From assembly GCA_001919995.1 (NCBI GenBank), contig MNIY01000178.1, forward strand, positions 1 through 20,903: a DNA stretch of 20,903 nt, read 5' to 3'. Shown one piece after another: positions 13,297 to 20,903 of this stretch. This DNA comes from Ktedonobacter sp. 13_1_20CM_4_53_11 (GTDB taxonomy: Bacteria; Chloroflexota; Ktedonobacteria; Ktedonobacterales; Ktedonobacteraceae). Under the pieces are notes generated by a model that worked only from the letters and a program-made list of their open reading frames with translations, ran no database searches and was not told the DNA's origin. Position 1 is the stretch's first letter. Each line of letters opens with the position of its first letter. The translations under genes were made by a program, and so were the position numbers.

Positions 13297-15909
13297 CTAC
13301 GCCTCTCGTGGGACCAGCCCGAACAGGCGCGCCAGCCAGAGACGAAGCCCTCTTAGCGGCGGACGCCCATCGGCATTCATATCGGAGGCCATCTCAAGCA
13401 GCCGTTGACGTCCTGCTTGCTGCCTGGCTATCGACCCTTCGGCCACTTCTTGCACTGCATAGCGTTCGCGTTGCTCATCAATGGCCCGCGCGAAATGCTC
13501 GGGGCGAATCATGAAGCGATTGGAGGGTTGTGCCGGTAAGGAGGCATGCTCCTCTGGCGTCTCGCTCTCCTGGCCGTTTGTTGCCATTCCTTCCTCGGTT
13601 GTTTCGGTAACCTGGACACGAGTCATAGCAATCTTGGGAGCAATCCATTCACGCAGGGCAAGTAACGCAGCTCGGCGGCAGATAGCCTCAATATCCGCAC
13701 CACTTCGCCCTGCTGTCAGGCTTGCTAACTCTTCGAGAGTAACATCCGGCGCAATCGCCTTCCCTCGCGTATGTACTGCAAAGATGGCCCGCCGTTCTTC
13801 CTCGTTGGGGTAATCCAGCTCAACAACCAGGTCAAAACGACCAGGACGCAACAAAGCCGGGTCGATGAGTTCAGACCGGTTGGTTGCGGCCAGCACGATG
13901 ACCCCTTCGCGTCCCTCGATGCCATCCATCTCAGTGAGTAACTGCGCTATAACTCCATTGCTGAAGTTCCTATCCGTATCACCGGAGCGCCTGGGAGCAA
14001 GCGAGTCAATCTCGTCAAAGAAAATGATACATGGAGCTGCCTGCTTGGCGTGTCGAAAAACCTCGCGGATACCCTTTTCAGCCTCGCCAACCCATTTTGA
14101 GAGCAGTTCAGGTCCCTTAATGGAAATGAAGCTTGCCTCGCACTGGTTCGCCAACGCCCGCGCAATCAATGTTTTCCCCGATCCCGGAGGACCTGATAAA
14201 AGCACTCCTCGTGGCGGTTCAGCCTTGACATTGGCGTAGACTTCGGGGAAGCGTAACGGCCATTCGACCCCTTCGGTCAATAGCTCCTTGGTCCTCTCCA
14301 TCCCTCCAATGTCATCCCAGGAAGTCTCACTCACTTCGACATACACCTCGCGGGTCGTCGAAGGCTCGATCTCACGTAAAGCGGCCTGGAAATCTGCCAT
14401 CGTTATATTCAGGTTAACGAGCGTCTCGTAGGGGATATAGCCCCGCTGGTAATCGATATGCGGCAATACCCTTCGCAAGGCGATCATCGCTGCCTCGCGA
14501 CAGAGCGCCTCCAGGTCTGCACCGACGAAACCGGGTGTCAGTTGTGCCAGTCTTGGAAAGTCAATATCGTTTGCCAGGGCTGCGTCCTTACTGTGAATGT
14601 GCAATATCTCTGCTCGTGCGCGCACATCTGGCACGCGTAGCCCGATCTCGCGATCAAAACGTCCAGGACGTCGCAAAGCTGGATCGAGCGTATTGGGTTG
14701 GTTGGTCGCGCCAATCACTACTACCTGGCCTCGCGAAGCCATACCATCCATCAGGGTCAGCAGCTGACCCACGATACGGCGTTCTAATTCACCCGAGCTC
14801 TCGCGCTTTGCCGCCAGCGCGTCTAGTTCGTCAATGAAGATGATACTCGGTGCGCGCCGTTGTGCCTCCTGGAAAACATCGCGCAGCAGCGCCTCGCTTT
14901 TCCCGTAGACACTGTTCACGATTTCAGGCCCATTGATGATCGAGAAAAATGCGTTTGTCTCCGCTGCCACGACGCGAGCGATCAGCGTCTTGCCTGTTCC
15001 GGGAGGGCCATAGAGCAATACTCCCTTGGGCGGCTCAACCCCCAGTCGATCAAAGACAGCGGGATATTTCAAGGGCAACTCGATCATTTCCCGTATCCGC
15101 TGCAGTTCTTTCCCCAATCCACCAATGTCTTCATAACTGACCCGCCCTGGTGCTCCATGGGCCGCCCCCCTTGCCTGCGCTTTTACAATGGTGCCCTGCT
15201 GCACAACTACCGCCTCGGTCGCTGTCACCGGCTGTGGCATTACTGGAGGGATGACCGCATCCAGGTCCCCGGTACTGCGCTTTTTTCGCAAGGCATAGCT
15301 CGGTGTGGCAGGAGTAGTGCCGATAATTAGAAATTCTCGTGGGGCGCTTCCAGGCGTCCCAACCTGTAGCAGGTCTCCAATAGTAACAGGCAAGCCAATC
15401 ATGTAGCGCGTAATATACTGTAGATCACTCTCTTGAATTGGTGTGCCAGCGCTCAACGGCAAAAGCGTGACCTTCTCTGCATTGCTCACTTTCGCCTTCC
15501 ACACGGTGACACGCTCGCCTAGTCCTGATGCGCTGTTCTGGCGAACTTTACTATCCATCTGGATCGTCTGTTGCCCACGCTCAACAATAGCGCTTGGCAC
15601 AACCTTTGCCGCTGTAGTGCGCCCCCCCGAAATCATAATAATGTCGCCAGGCTGACATCCTAAGCGTGCTATATCACTTGGATCTATCCGCGCCACTCCG
15701 CGCCCAACTTGAAACCCCTCGATTACCACGAGTTGCAGATTGTCAATCGCTTTGGAGGACGTGTCTTGCCCGTCACTAGTTGCCGTGGTCTGCTGTGATT
15801 GTTGCGGTTGTTGTGTATTGGTGGTAGCATTCTCCGCCGTGAGTTTGCTAGTAATTCTCTGTGTCGATGTTGCCGCTTCAGTGTTGTTCGTTTTGAGTGA
15901 CTCCTCCAT
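13297..15909 (-). CDS. CDC48/p97-like double AAA ATPase
   Basis: An 870-residue protein laid out like archaeal VAT/CDC48: a Gln/Thr/Asn-rich disordered leader (1-52), a substrate-binding N domain with double-psi barrel (about 57-210, LQLVVIEGFQVGRGVARID), then D1 and D2. D1: Walker A GPPGTGKT (301-308), Walker B IIFIDE (356-361), pore loop around YGKSE (335-339), sensor ATNQ, arginine fingers in RRPGRFDRE. D2: GPPGSGKT (573-580), IIFFDE (628-633), pore KWVG (605-608), LLRPGRFD. Both rings look active; the protein should unfold substrates by threading in the cytosol. An acidic low-complexity insert (about 765-797) interrupts the D2 lid. The C-terminus (LFGLVPREA) has no HbYX motif, the usual proteasome-docking tail. 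GAGG precedes the ATG by 6 nt. It is divergent from ftsH. Confidence 0.93.
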   Translation of the reverse strand: MEESLKTNNTEAATSTQRITSKLTAENATTNTQQPQQSQQTTATSDGQDTSSKAIDNLQLVVIEGFQVGRGVARIDPSDIARLGCQPGDIIMISGGRTTAAKVVPSAIVERGQQTIQMDSKVRQNSASGLGERVTVWKAKVSNAEKVTLLPLSAGTPIQESDLQYITRYMIGLPVTIGDLLQVGTPGSAPREFLIIGTTPATPSYALRKKRSTGDLDAVIPPVMPQPVTATEAVVVQQGTIVKAQARGAAHGAPGRVSYEDIGGLGKELQRIREMIELPLKYPAVFDRLGVEPPKGVLLYGPPGTGKTLIARVVAAETNAFFSIINGPEIVNSVYGKSEALLRDVFQEAQRRAPSIIFIDELDALAAKRESSGELERRIVGQLLTLMDGMASRGQVVVIGATNQPNTLDPALRRPGRFDREIGLRVPDVRARAEILHIHSKDAALANDIDFPRLAQLTPGFVGADLEALCREAAMIALRRVLPHIDYQRGYIPYETLVNLNITMADFQAALREIEPSTTREVYVEVSETSWDDIGGMERTKELLTEGVEWPLRFPEVYANVKAEPPRGVLLSGPPGSGKTLIARALANQCEASFISIKGPELLSKWVGEAEKGIREVFRHAKQAAPCIIFFDEIDSLAPRRSGDTDRNFSNGVIAQLLTEMDGIEGREGVIVLAATNRSELIDPALLRPGRFDLVVELDYPNEEERRAIFAVHTRGKAIAPDVTLEELASLTAGRSGADIEAICRRAALLALREWIAPKIAMTRVQVTETTEEGMATNGQESETPEEHASLPAQPSNRFMIRPEHFARAIDEQRERYAVQEVAEGSIARQQAGRQRLLEMASDMNADGRPPLRGLRLWLARLFGLVPREA

Positions 15910-16145
15910 GTGCTACCTCGTCCTTCCCTTCGCGCAAGTGAATAGATGGAGGCCACCATCGAAGCGGGGGTACGTAAGGTGATTGCCCGTAAGCCAGGTG
16001 TGGTATGTCCCTTCACCCTCTCACTTTTCCCCGGCGATGGAGTGCCGAATAAATCGAGATTCATTATCTTATGAATACCATATCACATCTACGAAGAGCT
16101 TGGAGGAAAGTTGAAAGCTCCCTCGTCCGCATCCTTTAACCATAG

Positions 16146-16219
16146 TGTGAAAGTTACGGATGTGGATACGTATATATAACTGCCCCCGTAACTATTCACA
16201 TTGCTTTGTGAATAAGTAC
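16146..16219. repeat. Cluster of three TGTGAA(T)A-GTAC-type motifs
   Basis: TGTGAAAGTTACGG (plus, 16146-16159), TGTGAATAGTTACGG (minus, 16186-16200) and TGTGAATAAGTAC (plus, 16207-16219). The second and third form a perfect 8-bp inverted repeat TATTCACA-N6-TGTGAATA; the first and second form an imperfect longer one. The cluster ends 31 bp before the ftsH -35 box and could serve both divergent genes. Confidence 0.5.
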
Positions 16220-16249
16220 TATTTTGTAAATACCTTACAGGCAAACATC

Positions 16250-16278
16250 TTGATCATTGGTACTTCTTGCGCTATACT
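16250..16278 (+). promoter_or_regulatory. Predicted sigma-70 promoter of the ftsH operon
   Basis: TTGATC (16250-16255), 17-nt spacer, TATACT (16273-16278). Start near 16285, leaving a leader of about 115 nt. Confidence 0.65.
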
Positions 16279-16399
16279 TACCTCGTATTGTTGACTTGAG
16301 CCACAATGACGTGCCGGGATACAAAAAGAGATAGTCCCATCGTAGTGAAAGTTTTTTAGCCCACACTTGTTCAACACTAGAAGGGTGAAACTTTACTGT

Positions 16400-18229
16400 A
16401 TGAAACCACCTCAACAAAATAATCGTGATCCCAAGTCTACTCAGAAAGCTAGTAGGAAATACTCGCGCTTGATACGCTATGGTGTTTCAGCCTTCTTTAT
16501 TCTCCTTGGAATAGGTATCCTGGGATTTGTAGCACTACGTGTTGGGTACTTCACAGCGGGGCGTAACAGTACGGTAGATAAACCAGTTACTGACGTGCTC
16601 AACATGGCCGATCAGCACAAAATAAAAACTGTGTCGATCAGTGGCAACGAGATTCTTGCCACAGGTACGAATGGTCAAAAATATCGTGCATTCAAAGAAG
16701 ATGGACAGACAGTTACAGATATTTTTCGGCATGACGGTGTATCTGTCACCATCGACAGTGGTCAGAGCGATCAATTGTCACAGGCTCTAATTGACCTGGT
16801 CTTAATAGTGCTTGTTGTTGGCAGCATCTATTTCATCATGCGTCGCTCAGGTATAGGGGGACATGCTGCTCCTTTTGCGCGATCGAAAGCCAGGCGTTTT
16901 AACGAATCTCGCCCCTCTATTCTCTTTAACGATGTGGCAGGTGTTGAAGAAGCAAAAATGGAACTTGAGGAGATTGTCGATTTCCTCAAACAACCTTCAC
17001 GCTTTACCGAAATGGGTGCGCGTATCCCCAAGGGCGTTCTCCTGGTCGGTGCACCGGGTACAGGTAAAACACTTATTTCACGTGCTGTGGCGGGTGAAGC
17101 TGGCGTCCCATTCTTTAGCGTGAGCGGCTCCGAATTTGTGGAGATGTTCGTTGGTGTCGGTGCGGCACGTGTTCGAGACCTCTTCAAAGAGGCCAAAGAG
17201 CACGCGCCTTGCATTGTTTTCATCGATGAAATCGACGCCGTTGGTCGCCAGAGAAACAACGGCAACGCCGGAGGCAATGACGAGCGTGAACAGACGCTCA
17301 ATCAGTTGCTTGTAGAGATGGATGGCTTTGATAGGCAGACCAACGTTGTCGTTATCGCCGCGACCAATCGCCCTGATGTCCTTGACTCTGCCCTGCTGCG
17401 GCCAGGACGTTTTGACCGCCAGGTTATGCTCGACAAACCGGATATCCGTGGCCGCCTTGCCATCCTTGAGGTTCATGCCAAAGGCAAACCTATTGAAAGC
17501 GATATCGCGCTGCATGAACTTGCTCGTCAAACGGCTGGCTTCTCCGGTGCTGACCTCGCCAACCTGTTGAACGAAGCCGCGCTTTTAGCGGCACGCCGTT
17601 GCAAATCACTCATCTCCATGCCAGAACTCGAAGAATCAATCCTGCGCGTTATGGCCGGCCCCGAACGCAAGAGCCGTGTGATTACAGAGGCTGAAAAATC
17701 CATTATCGCCTATCACGAAGTGGGACACGCCATTGTCATGCGCTCCATGCCAGGTACTGATCCTGTGCGCAAGGTGCAAGCCATAGCAAGGGGAATGGCC
17801 CTCGGTATCACCGTTCAGTCTCCGGCTGAGGATCGCTATCTCATGCGCCGCTCAGAACTGCTGGCGAAGATGGCCGGCGCGATGGGAGGGCGTGCCGCTG
17901 AAGAGCTTATTTTCGGGGATATTACGACAGGTGCCAGCCAGGACTTCGAGTATGTCACGAATATAGCTCGCCGCATGGTCTGTGAATTTGGTATGAGTCC
18001 CCTCGGAAACGTTGCGCTCAAAGTGGAACCCGATGGCAGCACTTCCATCGGCCCCGAGACAGCGGCCAAAATTGACAGGGAGGTCTCCTTCCTGGTCGAA
18101 CAGGCCTACACAACTGCAATCAACATTCTGCGTGAGCGCAAAGACAAACTCATCGCTATCTCCGAGCACCTGATCCAGGTTGAAACGATTGATGGTACAG
18201 AACTTGACGCAATGCTTTTTGCCGCATGA
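16400..18229 (+). CDS. ftsH: ATP-dependent zinc metalloprotease FtsH
   Basis: A 609-residue membrane-anchored AAA protease that degrades damaged membrane proteins and regulators. A basic N-tail is followed by TM1 (about 28-50), an extracytoplasmic domain of about 75 residues, TM2 (about 129-147), then the AAA module: Walker A GAPGTGKT (217-224), pore FVG (250-252), Walker B IVFIDE (272-277), ATNRP and LLRPGRFDR with arginine fingers. The M41 protease has HEVGH (439-443, HExxH with Val instead of the common Ala) and the third zinc ligand Asp515 in TTGASQDFE. All catalytic residues are present. I chose the ATG at 16400, with AGAAGGG about 13 nt upstream, over a TTG at 16367. It is first in an operon with thpR, whose start overlaps its stop. 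Confidence 0.96.
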   Translation: MKPPQQNNRDPKSTQKASRKYSRLIRYGVSAFFILLGIGILGFVALRVGYFTAGRNSTVDKPVTDVLNMADQHKIKTVSISGNEILATGTNGQKYRAFKEDGQTVTDIFRHDGVSVTIDSGQSDQLSQALIDLVLIVLVVGSIYFIMRRSGIGGHAAPFARSKARRFNESRPSILFNDVAGVEEAKMELEEIVDFLKQPSRFTEMGARIPKGVLLVGAPGTGKTLISRAVAGEAGVPFFSVSGSEFVEMFVGVGAARVRDLFKEAKEHAPCIVFIDEIDAVGRQRNNGNAGGNDEREQTLNQLLVEMDGFDRQTNVVVIAATNRPDVLDSALLRPGRFDRQVMLDKPDIRGRLAILEVHAKGKPIESDIALHELARQTAGFSGADLANLLNEAALLAARRCKSLISMPELEESILRVMAGPERKSRVITEAEKSIIAYHEVGHAIVMRSMPGTDPVRKVQAIARGMALGITVQSPAEDRYLMRRSELLAKMAGAMGGRAAEELIFGDITTGASQDFEYVTNIARRMVCEFGMSPLGNVALKVEPDGSTSIGPETAAKIDREVSFLVEQAYTTAINILRERKDKLIAISEHLIQVETIDGTELDAMLFAA

Positions 18230-18810
18230 CACGCACATTTATTGCTCTCGAGCAAGATGAATCTCTACAACGCTATTTGGGTGAGATAATTCACCACATG
18301 ACGCAGGATCTGCCCGGCCCTCGCTGGGTTGATCCTGCGGGGATTCATCTCACCCTCGCCTTCCTCGGCGAATTGAATGATCAGCAATTGGCTGAAGCAA
18401 CACGCGCGGCTGAACTCTCCGCTCGGTCGATTCCCTCCTTTGGATACCGTCTCTCGCACGCGGGTATCTTTGGTTCACCACGCCAGCCTCGTGTCATCTG
18501 GATCGGCGTTGAAGAACCTGCCGGTAACCTTCAGCTTCTCCATCACCAGTTGAACCTGGAGCTCGCGCAACGTGGCTTTGAAATTGATACACGTCCTTTT
18601 GCACCACATCTGACGCTCGCGCGTATCAAAGCGCCCCTGAGGCCGGAAGAACAACAGCGCCTGCAGCGTTTGCTCGCTGTACAAGATAGCCAGCCGCGCT
18701 CCCCCCTCGTTCGCGTACGCCACCTGAGTGTCATGAAAAGCGAACTAATGCGAGCCGGCGCCAGGTACACCTCTTTAAGGGATGTTCCACTTGGCCTGGA
18801 CAAAGACTAA
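18226..18810 (+). CDS. thpR: RNA 2',3'-cyclic phosphodiesterase (2H family)
   Basis: A 194-residue protein with the two catalytic HxTx motifs of the 2H superfamily: HLTL at 41-44 and HLTL at 128-131, spaced as in the ThpR/LigT group. These enzymes open 2',3'-cyclic phosphates at RNA ends; the physiological substrate in bacteria is poorly known. The typical N-terminus (RTFIALE) and the GIFGSPRQPRVIWIGV strand are also present. Its ATG overlaps the ftsH stop codon (ATGA at 18226-18229), so translation is probably coupled. A 17-nt gap follows before the phosphoesterase gene. Confidence 0.93.
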   Translation: MTRTFIALEQDESLQRYLGEIIHHMTQDLPGPRWVDPAGIHLTLAFLGELNDQQLAEATRAAELSARSIPSFGYRLSHAGIFGSPRQPRVIWIGVEEPAGNLQLLHHQLNLELAQRGFEIDTRPFAPHLTLARIKAPLRPEEQQRLQRLLAVQDSQPRSPLVRVRHLSVMKSELMRAGARYTSLRDVPLGLDKD

Positions 18811-18827
18811 ATCTGGAGGAGTGCCAC

Positions 18828-20903
18828 ATGTCCTGGACACCATTAGCAGAAAGATTCTCGACCTTACCACTTATTCTTGCAGGTCCCATGTTGCGGCGCG
18901 CTGAACCCAGGGCCGTTACTGTCTGGCTGGCATTGAAGGCATCATGCAGGGTCATTCTGCGCATCTATGCCGGAAATGCCGGGGGAAAGCTTGTTCAGCG
19001 CTTTGAAGGAACGCGCCAGACAGTTCGCCTCGGTGACCACTTGCATATTGTAGGTGTCACAGCTTCTACCACGAACGAACAAGAGCAACTGGCCTGGGGC
19101 GAACTCTACTACTATAATATGTTCTTTCACCCTGATAAAACATCTGAAAATTACGTAGCGGGAGCATTTGCTGATCTTGACACGCCGGGCATTCTCACGA
19201 TTGACCCGTCATCTGCTGATCCGCTTCATCGCCTGGTGTATCCTGGGCATCCACTTCCCAGCTTCGTCTTGCCACATGAAGATTTGAACCAGGTCAAGTT
19301 ACTTCATGGCTCCTGCCGCAAACCGCATGGTATTGGCAAAGAGATGCTGTCGGCAGTAGATACCATGCTCGAGAGTGCCCCCGGGAACCTGGCAGACCGC
19401 CCTCAACAGCTTTTTATGACTGGTGATCAGATCTACGGAGATGATGTAGCCGCGTCGCTCTTGTTTGCCTTGATAGATGCAGGCAATATTCTCTTTGAGG
19501 GAAACAAGGAAGAAGTGCTCCCGCTGGTACAAATACCCGCTCGTATGTTGGCACCAGGAGAACGGAGAGAGGTGGTGCAGAACAAGGCTATGCTTACCAC
19601 GTCCACGCCTGAAAACCACTTGCTCGCCTTTGCAGAATACGCTGCCATGTACCTTTTTGCCTGGTCGGATGTGCTCTGGCCAGATGACTTGCCCGGCGCC
19701 GAAGATGTATGGAATGTGTATCCTGAGGCGCGACCTCGGCCTGAAAAACAGAAAAAAGCAGAGATCACATTCGCAGATCACATGGAAAGGCTGCGTGCAT
19801 TTCGCTCTACTTTACTACAAGTGCGCCGCGCGCTGGCGAACACCGCTACGTATACAATTTGTGATGACCACGACGTGACCGATGATTGGTTCCTGGACGG
19901 CGCATGGTGCCGAAGAGTTCTGAGCAGCCCATTGGGACGTCGCGTCGTGCGTAACGCCATTACGGCGTATGCCTTGTTCCAGGCGTGGGGCAATACTCCT
20001 GATCAATTTGATCAGCCAAATGGTATCGCCCTCCTTGAAGCTATTGATACTAATCGAGGTGATGAACTGGACCGGCAGGAGGATACCATCGCCGAAATTA
20101 TCGGTTTGCCTGCCTCTTTTGAAGGTAGCGGCGAACTGCCGCATTCCCCCCGGGCACTCCATTGGTACTATACCTATTCAGCTCCTCGCTATCAACTGAT
20201 CGTCCTCGATACTCGCACCCAACGCCTCTACCGCTCCCCAAGCGAATTCCCGGGGCTGTTGGCTCCCGATGCGATCGAGCGACAGATAGTTGCTGCAGAG
20301 CGCAAGGACGCAGAGGTAACCATTATTATTTCTGCTACTCCTGTGCTCGGCGTGGGATTTATGGAGGCTATTCAATTTTGGAGCCGGTTGCGCATCAAAG
20401 ATAATTACGCCTATGACCGGGAGGCGTGGAATTTAGAGTGGGGGACCTTTCAAGCCTTACTCTGCGCTGTAAGCGCCATGAAACGAGTCGTCTTTCTCTC
20501 CGGAGATGTTCATTACGCCTTTGCTGCGAGCCTGGATTATTGGGATCATGCGAGTTCCGCTACTGCCAAAATCATTGATTACACATCCAGCCCTTTACGT
20601 AATGAAGGCTCAAGCTCTCAGATGGCCGCGCTTGCTGTAGGCTACCCGTATCTCTACCACCTCTTGAGACGAACCCGTATGCCAACGCTGGATTTCTTTG
20701 CCTGGGACGTAGAAACGGGTAAACGCCATATCCTGAAAAAAATGCTCACAATTATACGCTCACGTACCCTGCTCTTCTGGTGGTCGGTGCCAAGGTTTTT
20801 AGACGCCTTGCGAACCCCTTATGAAATAGTATTACCGGCAAAGAATTGGCCAAAGAGGGCGTTCAAAGACACGCTGCCAGACCGGAGCTATCGCTTGCGC
20901 TAT
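18828..20903 (+). CDS. PhoD-like metallophosphoesterase, 3' end outside the window
   Basis: Open for 692 codons from the ATG at 18828 to the window edge without a stop. GGAGG stands 8 nt before the ATG. Metallophosphoesterase motifs in order: GSCRKPHG (161-168), TGDQIYGDD (198-206), DDHDVTDDW (346-354) and SGDVHYAF (558-565), the pattern of PhoD-like phosphatases that hydrolyse phosphoesters with a metal pair. An N-terminal beta-rich part (about 1-150; AEPRAVTVWLAL) resembles the PhoD N domain. No signal peptide or Tat motif is evident, unlike secreted PhoD, so a cytoplasmic role is likely. The long extension after the last motif is unusual and still open at the end. It is third in the ftsH-thpR operon. 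The substrate cannot be told. Confidence 0.9.
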   Translation, partial: MSWTPLAERFSTLPLILAGPMLRRAEPRAVTVWLALKASCRVILRIYAGNAGGKLVQRFEGTRQTVRLGDHLHIVGVTASTTNEQEQLAWGELYYYNMFFHPDKTSENYVAGAFADLDTPGILTIDPSSADPLHRLVYPGHPLPSFVLPHEDLNQVKLLHGSCRKPHGIGKEMLSAVDTMLESAPGNLADRPQQLFMTGDQIYGDDVAASLLFALIDAGNILFEGNKEEVLPLVQIPARMLAPGERREVVQNKAMLTTSTPENHLLAFAEYAAMYLFAWSDVLWPDDLPGAEDVWNVYPEARPRPEKQKKAEITFADHMERLRAFRSTLLQVRRALANTATYTICDDHDVTDDWFLDGAWCRRVLSSPLGRRVVRNAITAYALFQAWGNTPDQFDQPNGIALLEAIDTNRGDELDRQEDTIAEIIGLPASFEGSGELPHSPRALHWYYTYSAPRYQLIVLDTRTQRLYRSPSEFPGLLAPDAIERQIVAAERKDAEVTIIISATPVLGVGFMEAIQFWSRLRIKDNYAYDREAWNLEWGTFQALLCAVSAMKRVVFLSGDVHYAFAASLDYWDHASSATAKIIDYTSSPLRNEGSSSQMAALAVGYPYLYHLLRRTRMPTLDFFAWDVETGKRHILKKMLTIIRSRTLLFWWSVPRFLDALRTPYEIVLPAKNWPKRAFKDTLPDRSYRLRY

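Larger units (their letters stand above)
15910..16399. other. Divergent intergenic region between the CDC48-like gene and ftsH
   Basis: About 490 nt without a credible gene; a minus-strand frame that spans 15723-16064 lacks a ribosome binding site and mostly overlaps the ATPase. It contains the ftsH promoter (16250-16278) and a cluster of TGTGAA-type repeats (16146-16219). A promoter for the CDC48-like gene must lie here but no clear match was found; GATAAT at 16063-16068 on the minus strand lacks a -35 partner. Confidence 0.5.

Noticed and set aside
15723..16064. A 113-residue minus-strand frame extending into the spacer upstream of the ATPase
   Set aside because: It mostly overlaps the ATPase N-terminus in another frame and has no ribosome binding site.
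16195..16212. CRP-like site around TTCACA-N6-TGTGAA
   Set aside because: The half-sites are everted relative to TGTGA-N6-TCACA, so it is not a CRP-type operator.

Overview
The window reads as a stretch of bacterial chromosome, most likely from a Chloroflexota of the Ktedonobacteria type. This is inferred from the mix of genes: a ManC-like/mutase fusion, a CDC48-type double AAA ATPase, stand-alone receiver proteins, a soluble GAF-PAS histidine kinase and many lineage-type small proteins. No rRNA or other marker fixes the taxonomy. There is no phage, insertion sequence or CRISPR array. Promoters are of the housekeeping sigma-70 type, and several match the consensus closely.

Left part (1-5560, all minus strand): a long sugar-nucleotide transferase fused to a mutase domain that has lost all its catalytic motifs; a 59-residue orphan; a gene-free promoter region with palindromes; a His/Gln-rich helical protein; a tandem array of three single-domain response regulators, the last of which is a pseudogene with a 119-bp internal deletion; and a DUF433 protein with a TTG start and its own promoter.

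Centre (5560-10290, plus strand): a near-consensus promoter drives a short, highly structured transcript of about 200 nt. It contains a 24-codon ORF with a strong ribosome binding site, a 14-bp long-range closing stem and two terminators in tandem, and lies directly upstream of birA (biotin protein ligase). This is the best candidate here for an undescribed regulatory RNA. Next come greA with a textbook terminator, lysS, a tRNA-Val(CAC) gene with a near-consensus promoter, and pcm (protein repair methyltransferase).

Right part (10290-20903): a small membrane protein converges on, and overlaps by 32 nt, a soluble GAF-PAS histidine kinase that is preceded by an unrecognised 125-residue partner gene. 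A CDC48/p97-like double AAA ATPase (minus) and ftsH (plus) diverge from a 490-nt spacer that carries repeated TGTGAA motifs. The ftsH side forms an operon with thpR (ATGA overlap) and a PhoD-like metallophosphoesterase that runs off the window end. Protein quality control (CDC48-like, FtsH, Pcm), translation and transcription support (LysS, tRNA, GreA, ThpR) and signalling (receivers, kinase) are the main themes.
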